64,000 nucleotides of DNA from Salinicoccus sp. RF5 (GTDB lineage: Bacteria; Bacillota; Bacilli; Staphylococcales; Salinicoccaceae): the NCBI RefSeq assembly GCF_020786625.1, contig NZ_JAJGRC010000003.1:248001-312000 (forward strand). The letters are read 5' to 3'. The translations under genes and the position numbers were made by a program. How positions within the stretch are numbered: the stretch's first letter is position 1; the number at the start of each line of letters is the position of its first letter. Of the stretch, positions 30,838 to 40,080 are shown one piece after another. Below the pieces are notes generated by a model. It had not been told where the DNA came from, made no database searches, and saw only the letters and a list, made by a program, of their open reading frames with translations.

Positions 30838-32652
30838 ATGAGACTGACGATATTTGCAACGACAGACATACATGGCGCACTCTATCCGTACGACTATTTT
30901 GAAGGGGTGGATAAATCATCCAGCCTGCTCCATCTGTACTCCCACATCAGAAGATATGGGAAGGCCCACCCTGACGATATCGTTCTGACGGTGGATAACG
31001 GGGACATCCTGCAGGGGGATGTCTGGAGCGATTATGACTATAGGCACAGCGGAGGGGGAGCGCTGTTCGCACCAAGGATGATCAATGAAGTCTATGATGC
31101 CGTCGGGATCGGCAATCATGAATTCAACTTCGGCCTGGATTACCTTCTTACTACCTGCAAGCAGGTGGAGGCTGACATCATCAATGCGAATGTGGACTTC
31201 AGGGATCATCCATTGAAGGACTGCATCAAACCCTATGTGATTTTGGAGAAGGAGACATCCGAAGGGCCATTGAAGATAGGTTTCCTCAGTGTCGTCCCCA
31301 CCCAGATCATGAAGTGGGATGCCTTCCATCTTGAGGGCAGGGTGGATGTCGAGGATATGCGTCTGACTGTGGAGGCGACCGCACGGGAGATGAAGGGGGC
31401 GGGCGCCGACATCATCATACTGCTGTCCCATTCCGGCATGAGCAAGGATCCGGAGCATATCAGAAGCTATGGTGAGAACCAGACATTCCTCATGACCATG
31501 ATCCAGGATATAGACGGCATCGTATTCGGCCATACCCACGAGTTCTTCCCGGACCCCGATTTTGAACTCGAGGTGGATAACATCGACTTCAGGCGGGGTG
31601 CGGTCAACGGCAAGCCGATGGTGCAGCCCGGCGTCTCTGCAAGCCACCTCGGGCAGCTCACATTCGACCTTGAATATGAAGCAGGGTGGCGCATCAAATC
31701 CGCGGATGCGAACCTCATCGAGTCCCATGCGATCCAGATGGACGAATCGCTCAAATCACGCTATCTGCCGGAGCACCAGCAGGTACTCGATTATTTGTCG
31801 CAGCCGATCGGCCATATAGAAGAGACGTGGCATACCTATTTTTCCAGGGTAGTGCCCTCGAAGGCGGTGCAGGTGGTCGCAGAAGCGGGCAGAAAATATG
31901 CATTGGAACTCATGGACAGGGGTGAGGTCGAAACATTGCCGGTGCTCGGCTTCAATGCAGCAACCAAGGCAGGGCGGGACGGAGCCCATGACTTCACTGT
32001 GATCGAAGCGGGGGAGATCACCCTGTCCTCAGCCATCGACCTCTACAAGCACACCAATACGATGGTCCTCATAAAGGTCGACGGCAGCATACTGAAGGAG
32101 TGGCTGGAGTGGAGCGCTTCCCAGTTCAACGTGCCCGGGGAGGATAATGATCTGCTCAAGCCGAACAGTTCAAAGAACGGCTTTCCGAGCTATAACTTCG
32201 ATACATTCTTCGACCTCGAGTATACATTCGACATTTCACAGCCGCCAAGGTACAGTGGAACGGCAAAAAAGCTCAATGATACGGAACGGGTCGTCGAAAT
32301 GATGTATAATGGAAAACCTGTCCAGCCCGATGACTGCTTCATCGTGCCCGCGAACAACTACAGGGCCGCCTATACTGCATTCCTCAGAAAGGCGGAGGTC
32401 GTGCATGAATCGCAGAACAGCGTGCGGGATATCGTGACAGAGTATATGGGGACAGGCCCCGATTTTGAATATAAGAATCCGATGACCATCATTCCCGGGG
32501 GAAAATACAGAATGAAGACCGCCACGAAGGCGCAGGAATATATAGGAAAAGACAGCAATATGCGCCACCTGGAGACAATCGGGGACGGATTCAGCTGGTA
32601 CGAAATCGATCTGACCAAGGAGGAAGGACATGACCCCAGTCAAGAAGAATGA
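30838..32652 (+). CDS. Bifunctional metallophosphatase/5'-nucleotidase, cytoplasmic type
   Basis: A 604-residue protein with an N-terminal calcineurin-like phosphoesterase domain (TTDIHGALYP, DNGDILQG, GNHEFNFG, FGHTHEF carry the two-metal ligands) and a C-terminal 5'-nucleotidase domain that binds the base. No signal peptide or LPxTG anchor is present, unlike surface nucleotidases such as AdsA, so it should act in the cytosol, perhaps on nucleotides, UDP-sugars or 2',3'-cyclic nucleotides. The ATG at 30838 is preferred because GAGGTG lies just upstream; an in-frame ATG at 30820 is possible. It overlaps the methyltransferase gene by 23 bases. Confidence 0.88.
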   Translation: MRLTIFATTDIHGALYPYDYFEGVDKSSSLLHLYSHIRRYGKAHPDDIVLTVDNGDILQGDVWSDYDYRHSGGGALFAPRMINEVYDAVGIGNHEFNFGLDYLLTTCKQVEADIINANVDFRDHPLKDCIKPYVILEKETSEGPLKIGFLSVVPTQIMKWDAFHLEGRVDVEDMRLTVEATAREMKGAGADIIILLSHSGMSKDPEHIRSYGENQTFLMTMIQDIDGIVFGHTHEFFPDPDFELEVDNIDFRRGAVNGKPMVQPGVSASHLGQLTFDLEYEAGWRIKSADANLIESHAIQMDESLKSRYLPEHQQVLDYLSQPIGHIEETWHTYFSRVVPSKAVQVVAEAGRKYALELMDRGEVETLPVLGFNAATKAGRDGAHDFTVIEAGEITLSSAIDLYKHTNTMVLIKVDGSILKEWLEWSASQFNVPGEDNDLLKPNSSKNGFPSYNFDTFFDLEYTFDISQPPRYSGTAKKLNDTERVVEMMYNGKPVQPDDCFIVPANNYRAAYTAFLRKAEVVHESQNSVRDIVTEYMGTGPDFEYKNPMTIIPGGKYRMKTATKAQEYIGKDSNMRHLETIGDGFSWYEIDLTKEEGHDPSQEE

Positions 32653-33985
32653 CTATTTGACCGCAACCGTTGAAGACTATACACATGAAGGGCAGGGCGT
32701 CGTCAAAGTGGACGGCTATCCGATCTTCATCCCCAATGTACTGAAGGGGGAGGAGATAGAGTTCAAGGTGCTGAAGGTAAACCAGAAATTCGGCTTCGGG
32801 AAAAGCGAGAAGCTGCTCGCTCCCGCCGCAAACCGCATCACCCCGCCATGCCCGTACTACTATGAATGCGGTGGCTGTCAGATTCAGCCGCTGAACTACG
32901 AAGAGCAGCAGGCATTCAAGAAGGGGACCGTGGATAACAGCATCAACCGCATGGGCAGGCTCGACCGCGAGACTATGGATGTCATGGCGATGGAGAACCC
33001 ATTCAACTACCGCAACAAATCTCAGATTCCGGTCCAGTTCAAGGATGGCAGGATCGAGATGGGATTCTACCGCCCGCGCAGCCACAACATCGTAGATATC
33101 GAATACTGCCTCATCCAGAAGGACATCCACAACAAACTGATGCTTTTCATCAAGGAGCAGTTCAACCGGGAGCACGTATCCGTATATGACGAAGCACTGC
33201 ATCAGGGGCTCATCCGCCACGTCGTCATCCGTTCGAACCACGATGACAGTGAAGTGCAGGTGGCCTTCGTCACCAACGGCAAGAAGAACATCTTCTCCAA
33301 TATCATCAATGAGATGATCGAAGCCTTCCCGATGGTCACCAGTGTCGTCCAGAACATCAATGACCAGAAGACGAATGTCATTTTTGGGGACAAGACGATC
33401 ACACTTCGCGGCAAAGACTATATCACCGACACACTGCTCGGCAAAGACTTCCGCATCCGCGCGAAATCCTTCTATCAGGTCAACCATGCCCAGACGGAGA
33501 AACTGTACCGGAAGGCCATCGAACTCGCCGACCTCAAGGGTGATGAAACCATCATCGATACGTACTGCGGCATCGGCACGATTGGTCTGTGCGCATCCGA
33601 CAGTGCCAAGAAGATCATCGGCATCGAAGTCGTCCAGTCCGCAGTCGAAGACGCGAAGGAGAATGCGAAGCTCAACGGTGTGGACAATGCGGAGTACCAC
33701 CTTGGCAAATCCGAGCAGGTCATGAAGAAGCTCGTCAGCGAGGGCGTCAATCCCGATGTCGTCTTCGTCGACCCGCCGAGAAAAGGGTGCCACCCAGAAT
33801 TCCTGGAGTCGCTCGTCGAAGTGAAGCCCGAGAAAATCATCTATGTCTCCTGCAACCCGAGCACACTGCAGCGTGATTTGAAGTATCTGAACTCAGAAGG
33901 CTATGACATCAGCCCCGTCACACCTGTCGACATGTTCCCGCAGACGAATCATGTCGAGAGTGTGGTTATGTTGGAGAAGCAGTAA
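32630..33985 (+). CDS. rlmCD: 23S rRNA (uracil-C5)-methyltransferase, RlmD/RlmCD family
   Basis: A 451-residue class I methyltransferase. An N-terminal TRAM domain (HEGQGVVKVDGYPIFIP) is followed by the iron-sulfur cysteines in CPYYYECGGCQ, the SAM motif DTYCGIGTIGL, VFVDPPRKGC and the catalytic cysteine in YVSCNPSTLQRD. Bacillus RlmCD modifies U747 and U1939; staphylococci encode this protein downstream of dagK, which supports the same role here. A second paralogue lies at 41699-43096. GGAGG precedes the ATG, and a strong terminator follows. Confidence 0.9.
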   Translation: MTPVKKNDYLTATVEDYTHEGQGVVKVDGYPIFIPNVLKGEEIEFKVLKVNQKFGFGKSEKLLAPAANRITPPCPYYYECGGCQIQPLNYEEQQAFKKGTVDNSINRMGRLDRETMDVMAMENPFNYRNKSQIPVQFKDGRIEMGFYRPRSHNIVDIEYCLIQKDIHNKLMLFIKEQFNREHVSVYDEALHQGLIRHVVIRSNHDDSEVQVAFVTNGKKNIFSNIINEMIEAFPMVTSVVQNINDQKTNVIFGDKTITLRGKDYITDTLLGKDFRIRAKSFYQVNHAQTEKLYRKAIELADLKGDETIIDTYCGIGTIGLCASDSAKKIIGIEVVQSAVEDAKENAKLNGVDNAEYHLGKSEQVMKKLVSEGVNPDVVFVDPPRKGCHPEFLESLVEVKPEKIIYVSCNPSTLQRDLKYLNSEGYDISPVTPVDMFPQTNHVESVVMLEKQ

Positions 33986-34014
33986 CATCTGCCTGAAAAT
34001 ATTCCATATAGATC

Positions 34015-34056
34015 CTGGATGCGGGGAAGTACTCCTTCCCGTCTCCAGTTTTTTTT
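34015..34056 (+). terminator. Terminator after the RlmD-type gene
   Basis: Long stem with arms starting at 34015 (CTGGA) and ending at 34048 (TCCAG) with an inner GGGAAG/CTTCCC region, followed by eight T. Confidence 0.85.
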
Positions 34057-34071
34057 CGGAAGATTCAACTC

Positions 34072-34100
34072 TTGATATGGAAAGCTTAAGAGAGTAAAAT
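34072..34100 (+). promoter_or_regulatory. Predicted promoter of dus
   Basis: TTGATA (34072-34077), 17 bases, TAAAAT (34095-34100). Confidence 0.55.
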
Positions 34101-34169
34101 TACTTATGTTCTTATAAGATGATGAATAATTGATGAGATATACCGTAATGAGAGGGATTGAATTTTGAT

Positions 34170-35162
34170 ATGAAAGATAATTTTTGGAAGGAACTGCCCC
34201 GTCCGTTCTTCGTGTTGGCGCCGATGGAGGAAGTGACGGATGTGGTCTTCCGTCATGTAGTGGCGGAAGCGGCACGTCCTGATGTGTTCTTCACGGAGTT
34301 CACGAATTCGGACAGCTACTGCCATCCGAAGGGCAGACAGAGTGTACAGGGCCGTCTGACCTTCACGGAAGATGAACAGCCGCTCGTGGCCCACATATGG
34401 GGGGATAAGCCTGAACATTTCCGCGAAATGAGCATCGGTATGGCTGAAGCGGGATTCAAGGGCATCGACCTCAATATGGGATGTCCTGTCCCGAACGTCG
34501 CTGGAGACGGCAAGGGCAGCGGACTCATCCAGCGTCCCGAAGTGGCGGCCGACCTCATCGAGGCGGCGAAGGCCGGCGGACTGCCGGTCAGTGTGAAGAC
34601 GCGCCTCGGCTATACGGAGATTGATGAATGGAAGACATGGCTCAAGCATGTGCTGGAGCAGGATATTGCGAACCTGTCGATCCATCTGCGTACACGCAAG
34701 GAAATGAGCAAATACGATGCACACTGGGAACTGATTCCTGAAATCAAGCAGCTGAGGGATGAAATCGCTCCGGAGACGCTGCTGACGATCAATGGAGATA
34801 TACCGGATTATGAGACGGGCATGGCACTTGCCGAGAAGTATGGTATTGATGGTGTCATGATCGGCCGCGGCATCTTCAAGAATCCGTTCGCTTTTGAGAA
34901 GGAACCAAAAGTCCACACCAGCCGGGAACTCCTCAATCTTCTGAGGTTGCATCTCGATCTGCATGACGAATATGCGCATCTCGGCCTCCGTAAATATACA
35001 GCGCTCCACCGCTTCTTCAAGATATACGTCAAAGGCTTCCGGGGTGCGAGTGCCCTCCGGAACGCACTGATGCAGACGAAGGAGACGGATGAGGCGCGTG
35101 CACTGATCGACCAGTTCGCGCAGAACCTGTCGGAAGAAGAGATGGAGACACAGCACTCGTGA
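34170..35162 (+). CDS. dus: tRNA-dihydrouridine synthase
   Basis: A 330-residue FMN-dependent TIM-barrel enzyme reducing uridines in the tRNA D-loop. Motifs: [10 protein letters not shown] near the start (FMN site), the catalytic cysteine in [25 protein letters not shown], and [13 protein letters not shown], with a C-terminal helical tRNA-binding domain. It resembles the DusC-like branch of Gram-positives. The ATG at 34170 lies 13 bases after AGAGGG, a long spacing, but the only in-frame alternative (TTG 34158) is too near. Confidence 0.93.
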   Translation: MKDNFWKELPRPFFVLAPMEEVTDVVFRHVVAEAARPDVFFTEFTNSDSYCHPKGRQSVQGRLTFTEDEQPLVAHIWGDKPEHFREMSIGMAEAGFKGIDLNMGCPVPNVAGDGKGSGLIQRPEVAADLIEAAKAGGLPVSVKTRLGYTEIDEWKTWLKHVLEQDIANLSIHLRTRKEMSKYDAHWELIPEIKQLRDEIAPETLLTINGDIPDYETGMALAEKYGIDGVMIGRGIFKNPFAFEKEPKVHTSRELLNLLRLHLDLHDEYAHLGLRKYTALHRFFKIYVKGFRGASALRNALMQTKETDEARALIDQFAQNLSEEEMETQHS

Positions 35163-35198
35163 TGATGTGCTGTAGACATTAGAATGAATGATTACCGG

Positions 35199-35230
35199 AA
35201 GACTCAGGGCATCTGTCTTGAGTCTTTTTT
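35199..35230 (+). terminator. Terminator after dus
   Basis: Eight-base-pair stem 35199-35206/35219-35226 and T-run. The following 35231-35441 is AT-rich with no further recognised element. Confidence 0.8.
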
Positions 35231-35441
35231 GCATTCTAGGTGATTGATCAATGTCTGGTGTGCCATAAAGTTCGATTATTCGGTAGTAGGCTCTCGTAAG
35301 TGCTGGAAATGTGGTAAAATGTAAATAAAATGACAGGTGTTTATATTGTAAAAGACGGCCGACTTATCATAACGCGGTAAAGTGGCACATTACGGAAAAA
35401 CTTTAGAATGAAGAAGAATATATATTGATAAGGATGATACT

Positions 35442-35972
35442 ATGGCGATCAATTACTATCAATGTCCGGAATGTGAAGCACGGGAGACCCGGCGCATTTT
35501 AAGGGCGGATGCCCATTATGCGTCATATCAAAAATCGCGGATGCCCGACTATCGCTGCAACAGCTGTGGAAATGAATGGACGAAAGAGGACTCCATCGAT
35601 TATTCATATAGGCGCATTAAAGTGCTCGAAGCAACGGTAGGCAGCTATTTCAGCGGTGATACGAAAGTGACCATCAATTTTGAAAGGAATCTTGTGAAGT
35701 GGGAGCATGGGCTCCTCACGCCGATGGAAATCCATTATGCAAGGTTCGAATCGTCAGAGATGGAGAGGATAAGAGATGAGTTGAAAGCGGTGAATCTCCT
35801 GAACTGGAAGCGGGACTATCATGATCCGTATATACTGGACGGCACGCAGTGGGAGATCGTCGTCCACAAAAGCGGACGGAATCTCTATAAGAGCGGGAGC
35901 AACATGTTTCCCGAAGAATGGGAAGCATTCTGCAGACTCGTAAAGAAGGTCAGTAGCAAGGAATTCAGCTGA
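35442..35972 (+). CDS. Zinc-ribbon protein, unknown
   Basis: A 176-residue soluble protein. It begins with a four-cysteine zinc ribbon (Cys8, Cys11, Cys39, Cys42 in CPEC and CNSC) reminiscent of transcription-factor or ribosomal ribbons. From about residue 60 a beta-rich domain follows with EHGLLTPMEIHYARF and, later, LDGTQWEIVVHKSGRNLYKSG, which looks like a compact ligand-binding fold. I do not recognise the family. It may start a unit with the decayed acetyltransferase gene 20 bases downstream. Confidence 0.65.
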   Translation: MAINYYQCPECEARETRRILRADAHYASYQKSRMPDYRCNSCGNEWTKEDSIDYSYRRIKVLEATVGSYFSGDTKVTINFERNLVKWEHGLLTPMEIHYARFESSEMERIRDELKAVNLLNWKRDYHDPYILDGTQWEIVVHKSGRNLYKSGSNMFPEEWEAFCRLVKKVSSKEFS

Positions 35973-35992
35973 CGGCCAGGACGGAGGATTAG

Positions 35993-36287
35993 ATGAGGAT
36001 ACGGAAGATTGCACCGGGCGAAGCGCCGCCCATGGCACTGCTGCTTTTGGCGGATCCGTCTGAGGAGGCTGCTCCAGGATGCGGTTGACCGCCATCGTGC
36101 CAAGGGGTGGCGTGAGCTTCACATCGGTACCGGCAATTCAGGCATCGGACAATTGGCGCTGTATCAGAAATGCGGTTTCAGGATTTATAGTGTCGTAAAG
36201 GACTTCTTCACGGACAAATACGAAGGGAAGATCCATGAAAACGGCATATGGTGCCGGGATATGATCCGGCTGGTGAAAGTGCTGTGA
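35993..36287 (+). pseudogene. GNAT acetyltransferase, internally deleted and frameshifted
   Basis: A GGAGG site and ATG at 35993 open a frame MRIRKIAPGEAPPMALLLLA that is the usual N-terminus of a GNAT family of about 145 residues. It runs out of frame at about 36050 and stops at 36087. The C-terminal half continues in another frame from about 36051: LLQDAVDRHRAKGWRELHIG, then GIGQLALYQKCGFRIY and RDMIRLVKVL. About 55-60 residues of the middle, including most of the acetyl-CoA loop, are missing at the junction. The gene should be inactive. Confidence 0.8.
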
Positions 36288-36352
36288 TATGGAAGCGGGG
36301 GAATTCCGGTCAAGGAGCATCATATCTGATTACCAAACAGGGGGAATGGATC

Positions 36353-37207
36353 ATGTCCAAAACGAAAATTTTGCTTGCTGGAATCGGAGGTCTTCCGGTT
36401 GTGCTGCTGGGTGGTGCCTTCGCCGCCAGGAAAAGGTTCAACAGGATGGTGGATGAGGAAGTGGAAGCACTTTTTGAAAAGGTGGAAAAAGATGTCCGGA
36501 AGATATCGGAAGCAGACCTCGAAGGGCTGCCTGATGCGGTCCGGAGATGGCTTGGAAATTCCGGCATCATGGATCGTGGGGATATAAAGGCGGTGCGGCT
36601 CAGGCAGAATGCAGAGATGCGGCTGGCTGAAGACAAGCCATGGATGCCTGTCCGGGCGGAACAGTATTTCATTCCCCACCAGCCGGGGTTCGTCTGGAAG
36701 GCGGATATCCGCATGGCGCCCTTCATCCACATTTCGGGGAGGGACAAGTATGATGATGCCCGGGGGAATATGCTGATCAAGGTGCTTTCCATGTTTACAG
36801 TCGCCGACTCGAGCGGCCCCGAAATCGATCAGGGGACGATGTTGAGGTACTTGGCGGAAACGATATGGTTTCCGAGTGCTGCGTTGAATGACTATATAAT
36901 ATGGAAACATATCGATGAAAACAATGCGGAGGCAACCATGACATATGGCGACGTTTCAGCAACAGGTGTGTTCACCTTCAACAGTGATGGAGATCCCACG
37001 CATTTCGAGGCGGAACGGTATGGGGAATTCGATGGTGAGACGCGTCTTGAGACATGGGCAATCCCTTTGAAGTCGTACAGGGAGTTTGAAGGGGTGAGGG
37101 TCCCGACTGAAGGTGAAGTGACCTGGAAACTGGATGCCGGAGACTTCAACTGGTTCAATTTCGAAGTGACGGAAATCGAGTACGATAGCCCCCACCCATA
37201 TCAGTGA
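36353..37207 (+). CDS. Conserved hypothetical protein with N-terminal anchor (DUF6544/DUF6920-like)
   Basis: A 284-residue protein with one hydrophobic segment at residues 6-24, then a mainly beta domain containing LPDAVRRWLGNSG, WKADIRMAPFIHISGRDKY, YLAETIWFPSAAL and YREFEGVRVPTEGEVTW. This set of motifs matches a widespread uncharacterised family that I recall as DUF6544 or DUF6920; the exact Pfam number should be verified. No catalytic motif is evident. The start at 36353 has GGGGG about eight bases upstream. Probably single-gene. Confidence 0.7.
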   Translation: MSKTKILLAGIGGLPVVLLGGAFAARKRFNRMVDEEVEALFEKVEKDVRKISEADLEGLPDAVRRWLGNSGIMDRGDIKAVRLRQNAEMRLAEDKPWMPVRAEQYFIPHQPGFVWKADIRMAPFIHISGRDKYDDARGNMLIKVLSMFTVADSSGPEIDQGTMLRYLAETIWFPSAALNDYIIWKHIDENNAEATMTYGDVSATGVFTFNSDGDPTHFEAERYGEFDGETRLETWAIPLKSYREFEGVRVPTEGEVTWKLDAGDFNWFNFEVTEIEYDSPHPYQ

Positions 37208-37226
37208 ATTCAGGGAGCGCCTCTCT

Positions 37227-37256
37227 TTGACCCGCAAGACATAAATGTTATAGTAT
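37227..37256 (+). promoter_or_regulatory. Predicted cysK promoter
   Basis: TTGACC (37227-37232), 18 bases, TAGTAT (37251-37256). No clear CymR-type operator was recognised. Confidence 0.5.
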
Positions 37257-37298
37257 ACTAATGAAATAGGATTAATAGAGAAGAGAGGTAGCATCCAT

Positions 37299-38216
37299 AT
37301 GGATAGGGTCGATAGTATTGTTGATGTGATAGGAAATACACCTGTAGTGAAATTGAATAGGCTGGTGCCTGAAGGGGCTGCGGATGTCTATGTGAAACTT
37401 GAAATGTTCAACCCCAGCAAAAGTGTGAAGGACCGTGCAGCATACAATATGCTGAGGCAGGCGGAAGCGGATGGCCTTGTCGAACCGGGCGGCACGATCA
37501 TCGAGCCGACGAGCGGCAACACCGGGATCGGTCTGGCGATGAACGCAGCAGCCAAAGGCTACGAGGCGATATTCGTCCTGCCTGACAGCTCCACAAGCGA
37601 ACGCATCAATCTGCTGAAGGCATATGGTGCAAAAGTGGTGCTGACGCCTGCAGATGAAAAGATGCCCGGATGCATCAGGAAGGCCAAGGAGCTCCAGGCG
37701 GAAATCCCGAACAGCTTCATCCCCCAGCAGTTTGAAAACTATGCGAACCCGGACATCCACCGTACGACGACGGCGGTCGAGATTCTGGAGGACTTCGACT
37801 ATGATCTCGATGCGTTTGTGGCGACAGCGGGCACTGGCGGTACGATCACAGGCACCGGCGAGGTGCTCAAGCAGCATCTCAAGGATCTCCATATTGCCGT
37901 TGTGGAACCGCAGGGGTCCCCTGTACTCTCCGGGGGAGAGCCGGGCAAGCACAAGCTTGTGGGCACGAGTCCGGGATTCATCCCGAACATACTGAATACG
38001 GATGTATATGATGAGATCATCCAGATTGCCGACGAGGACGCGATCGACATGTTCCGCAGGCTGGCAACGGAAGAGGGCATCTTTGTAGGACCTTCTGCCG
38101 GCGCTTCCGTCTTTGCGGCAATCAGCGTGGCGAAGAAGCTTGGTGCAGGCAAGCGTGTTGTTGCGATTGCACCGGATACGGGCGAACGCTACATGAGCAT
38201 GGGCTTGATAGAATAA
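37299..38216 (+). CDS. cysK: Cysteine synthase A
   Basis: A 305-residue PLP enzyme of the beta-replacement family, making cysteine from O-acetylserine and sulfide. The PLP lysine is Lys44 in NPSKSVKDRAAYNM; the substrate loop TSGNTG starts at residue 71; the phosphate-binding GTGGTITGTG is near residue 176. Length and motifs fit CysK better than cystathionine beta-synthase, which is longer in many taxa, though the MccA-type CBS of bacilli is similar in size and cannot be fully excluded. Confidence 0.9.
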   Translation: MDRVDSIVDVIGNTPVVKLNRLVPEGAADVYVKLEMFNPSKSVKDRAAYNMLRQAEADGLVEPGGTIIEPTSGNTGIGLAMNAAAKGYEAIFVLPDSSTSERINLLKAYGAKVVLTPADEKMPGCIRKAKELQAEIPNSFIPQQFENYANPDIHRTTTAVEILEDFDYDLDAFVATAGTGGTITGTGEVLKQHLKDLHIAVVEPQGSPVLSGGEPGKHKLVGTSPGFIPNILNTDVYDEIIQIADEDAIDMFRRLATEEGIFVGPSAGASVFAAISVAKKLGAGKRVVAIAPDTGERYMSMGLIE

Positions 38217-38225
38217 TGGAGACAG

Positions 38226-38256
38226 AGGCGATGGATTGGATTCCATCGCCTTTTTT
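38226..38256 (+). terminator. cysK terminator
   Basis: Ten-base-pair stem 38226-38235/38242-38251 and T-run. Confidence 0.88.
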
Positions 38257-38301
38257 CTGTATATTTACAGATGAATACAGTGATTGGATGGGGGATGCGA
38301 T

Positions 38302-39111
38302 ATGGATCAGATCATCAAGCTTGAGGATGTATCATGGAGAAGGGATGGCAAGGAAATCCTGAAGGATATAAATTGGGAAGTGAAGCCCGGAGAACATTGG
38401 GCGATCCTTGGTCTGAACGGCTCCGGAAAGACATCGTTATTGAATATCGTCACGGGCTACAACTATCCGACTGCCGGACGGGTCAAGGTGCTGGGGACTG
38501 AATTCGGCAAGGCAAGCCTGCCTGAGATGCGCAAAAAGATCGGTTTCGTGAGCAATGCGCTCGGCAGATTTGCACAGACACTGAACCGGGAGACGGCGGA
38601 GAACATCGTATTGAGCGGCAAGTTCGCCTCCTTCGGCATCTATCAGGATATTACGGAGGCGGAGGCACAGCGTGCGGCAAACATCTTGAAGGATCTCAGG
38701 CTGGAATACATAGCGGATCAGCGCTATTCGGTACTCTCACAGGGGGAGCAGAGAAGGACGCTTCTGGGGCGTGCCCTCATGAGCAATCCTGAGCTGCTGA
38801 TCCTGGATGAACCGTGTGCCGGACTGGATGTGCTGGCACGAGAGGATGTGCTGGCTATGACGGAGCAGGTAGCCGAAGAGACACGGCCGCTGCTCTATGT
38901 CACCCATCATATAGAAGAGATTACGGAAGCCATCTCCCATGTGCTACTGATCCGGGACGGCCAGATCATCGCACAGGGACCGAAACAGGATGTCCTGACG
39001 GGCGAAAACCTGACCGAAACGTATAAGATTCCGATCAATCTGCATTGGGAAGGCGGCCGTCCATGGATGTCAGTGGAGCGGATGGCAAAGGAAAGTGGGG
39101 GCAGGACATGA
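38302..39111 (+). CDS. ABC transporter ATP-binding protein, YlmA-like
   Basis: A 269-residue ABC ATPase with intact motifs: Walker A GLNGSGKTS near residue 37, Q-loop region, signature LSQGEQRRT, Walker B LLILDEP and switch histidine in YVTHHIEE. It has no membrane part and no permease gene adjoins. Sequence style (WAILGLNGSGKTSLLNI, AENIVLSGKFASFGIY) matches the YlmA group, stand-alone ATPases related to molybdate/photorepair ModF. Start 38302 has GGGGG seven bases upstream. It overlaps the following dioxygenase gene by four bases. Confidence 0.86.
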   Translation: MDQIIKLEDVSWRRDGKEILKDINWEVKPGEHWAILGLNGSGKTSLLNIVTGYNYPTAGRVKVLGTEFGKASLPEMRKKIGFVSNALGRFAQTLNRETAENIVLSGKFASFGIYQDITEAEAQRAANILKDLRLEYIADQRYSVLSQGEQRRTLLGRALMSNPELLILDEPCAGLDVLAREDVLAMTEQVAEETRPLLYVTHHIEEITEAISHVLLIRDGQIIAQGPKQDVLTGENLTETYKIPINLHWEGGRPWMSVERMAKESGGRT

Positions 39112-40052
39112 TTTCAGGACACCATCATATTTCGATGTTCACGAAGGACCTCAAGGAGAATAATCATTTCTATACCAGAGTGCTGGGTTTGCGACGGGTC
39201 AAAGTATCCGTAAACCAGAGTGATGTGAAGATGTATCACGTCTTCTATGGAGATGCTGAAGGCAGTCCGGGCAATGACCTGACATTCTTCGAGATGCCGA
39301 ATATCGGCAGCACACACCGGGGCACCAATATGATCTCCGGCATCGGTCTTCTGGTGCCTTCCCATGACAGTCTGGAATATTGGGGCAGACGACTGGATTC
39401 CTATGATGTCGATCACGATGGCATCATCAGTTATGCCGGACGGGAAGCGCTGCGTTTCCGGGATCCGGATGGGCTCGTGCTCATTCTGCTCAATCATGAA
39501 AATAAGGATATTCCTGAGGGATGGCGCCCATGGGAGGAAAATGACATAGAGGATGAGCACTGCATCCTCGGCATGGGTACTGTGGAGATTACAGTGAAGG
39601 ACAGGGATAGCCTCACATCACTGCTCCATACCATGTTCGGCTACACCATCGCCCAAGAAGACGAGGAGGAAACGCTGCTTGAAGCGATGGAAGGTGAAGC
39701 TTTCGGAGAAATCTTTATCCGGCACGGAGCGGGCGGCAGGGCGCGCGCAGGACGGGGAAGTGTCCATCATCTTGCGATTGAATCAAAGTCACGGCCTCTT
39801 GCCGAATGGGACCGTATACTGAAGGAAGCGGGCTATATGACGACCGGCGTCAAGGACCGGTATTATTTCGAGAGCCTGTACTTCAGGGAGGAGAATGGCA
39901 TCATGTTTGAAATCGTCGGGCCCGATGAGCGGGGATTCACTGCAGACCGTGATTTTGAGGAACTGGGTGAAGGACTGGATCTTCCACCGTTTCTTGAAAA
40001 CAGGCGTGATGAGATAGAAGCTGGATTGCGGCCGATTGAAGAGTGGACGTAA
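39108..40052 (+). CDS. Ring-cleaving dioxygenase, VOC superfamily (MhqO-like)
   Basis: A 314-residue protein made of two pairs of VOC modules. Probable metal ligands are the His in the N-terminal GHHHISMF segment, a His in GSVHHLAIES and the Glu in GIMFEIVGPDE. It matches the MhqO/MhqA group of bacilli and staphylococci, linked to hydroquinone and quinone stress. Start 39108 has GGGGG six bases upstream and overlaps the ABC gene stop (ATGA). The quinone role is known for relatives; the coupling with an ABC ATPase is unexplained. Confidence 0.85.
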   Translation: MISGHHHISMFTKDLKENNHFYTRVLGLRRVKVSVNQSDVKMYHVFYGDAEGSPGNDLTFFEMPNIGSTHRGTNMISGIGLLVPSHDSLEYWGRRLDSYDVDHDGIISYAGREALRFRDPDGLVLILLNHENKDIPEGWRPWEENDIEDEHCILGMGTVEITVKDRDSLTSLLHTMFGYTIAQEDEEETLLEAMEGEAFGEIFIRHGAGGRARAGRGSVHHLAIESKSRPLAEWDRILKEAGYMTTGVKDRYYFESLYFREENGIMFEIVGPDERGFTADRDFEELGEGLDLPPFLENRRDEIEAGLRPIEEWT

Positions 40053-40080
40053 AAAGAGCGGAATATTTTCCGCTCTTTTT
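40051..40080. terminator. Bidirectional terminator
   Basis: Arms 40051-40063/40068-40080, TATT loop, A5/T5 ends, between the convergent dioxygenase and macrodomain genes. Confidence 0.88.

Noticed and set aside
32591-33793. A 400-codon open frame antisense to the RlmD-type gene
   Set aside because: Same cause; its product is low-complexity with no recognisable domain.
34104-35234. A 376-codon frame antisense to dus
   Set aside because: No start signal and no domain; dus on the other strand is well supported.
38302-39111. ABC ATPase as part of a complete importer
   Set aside because: No permease or binding-protein gene lies on either side; the upstream gene is cysK with its own terminator and the downstream gene is a dioxygenase.
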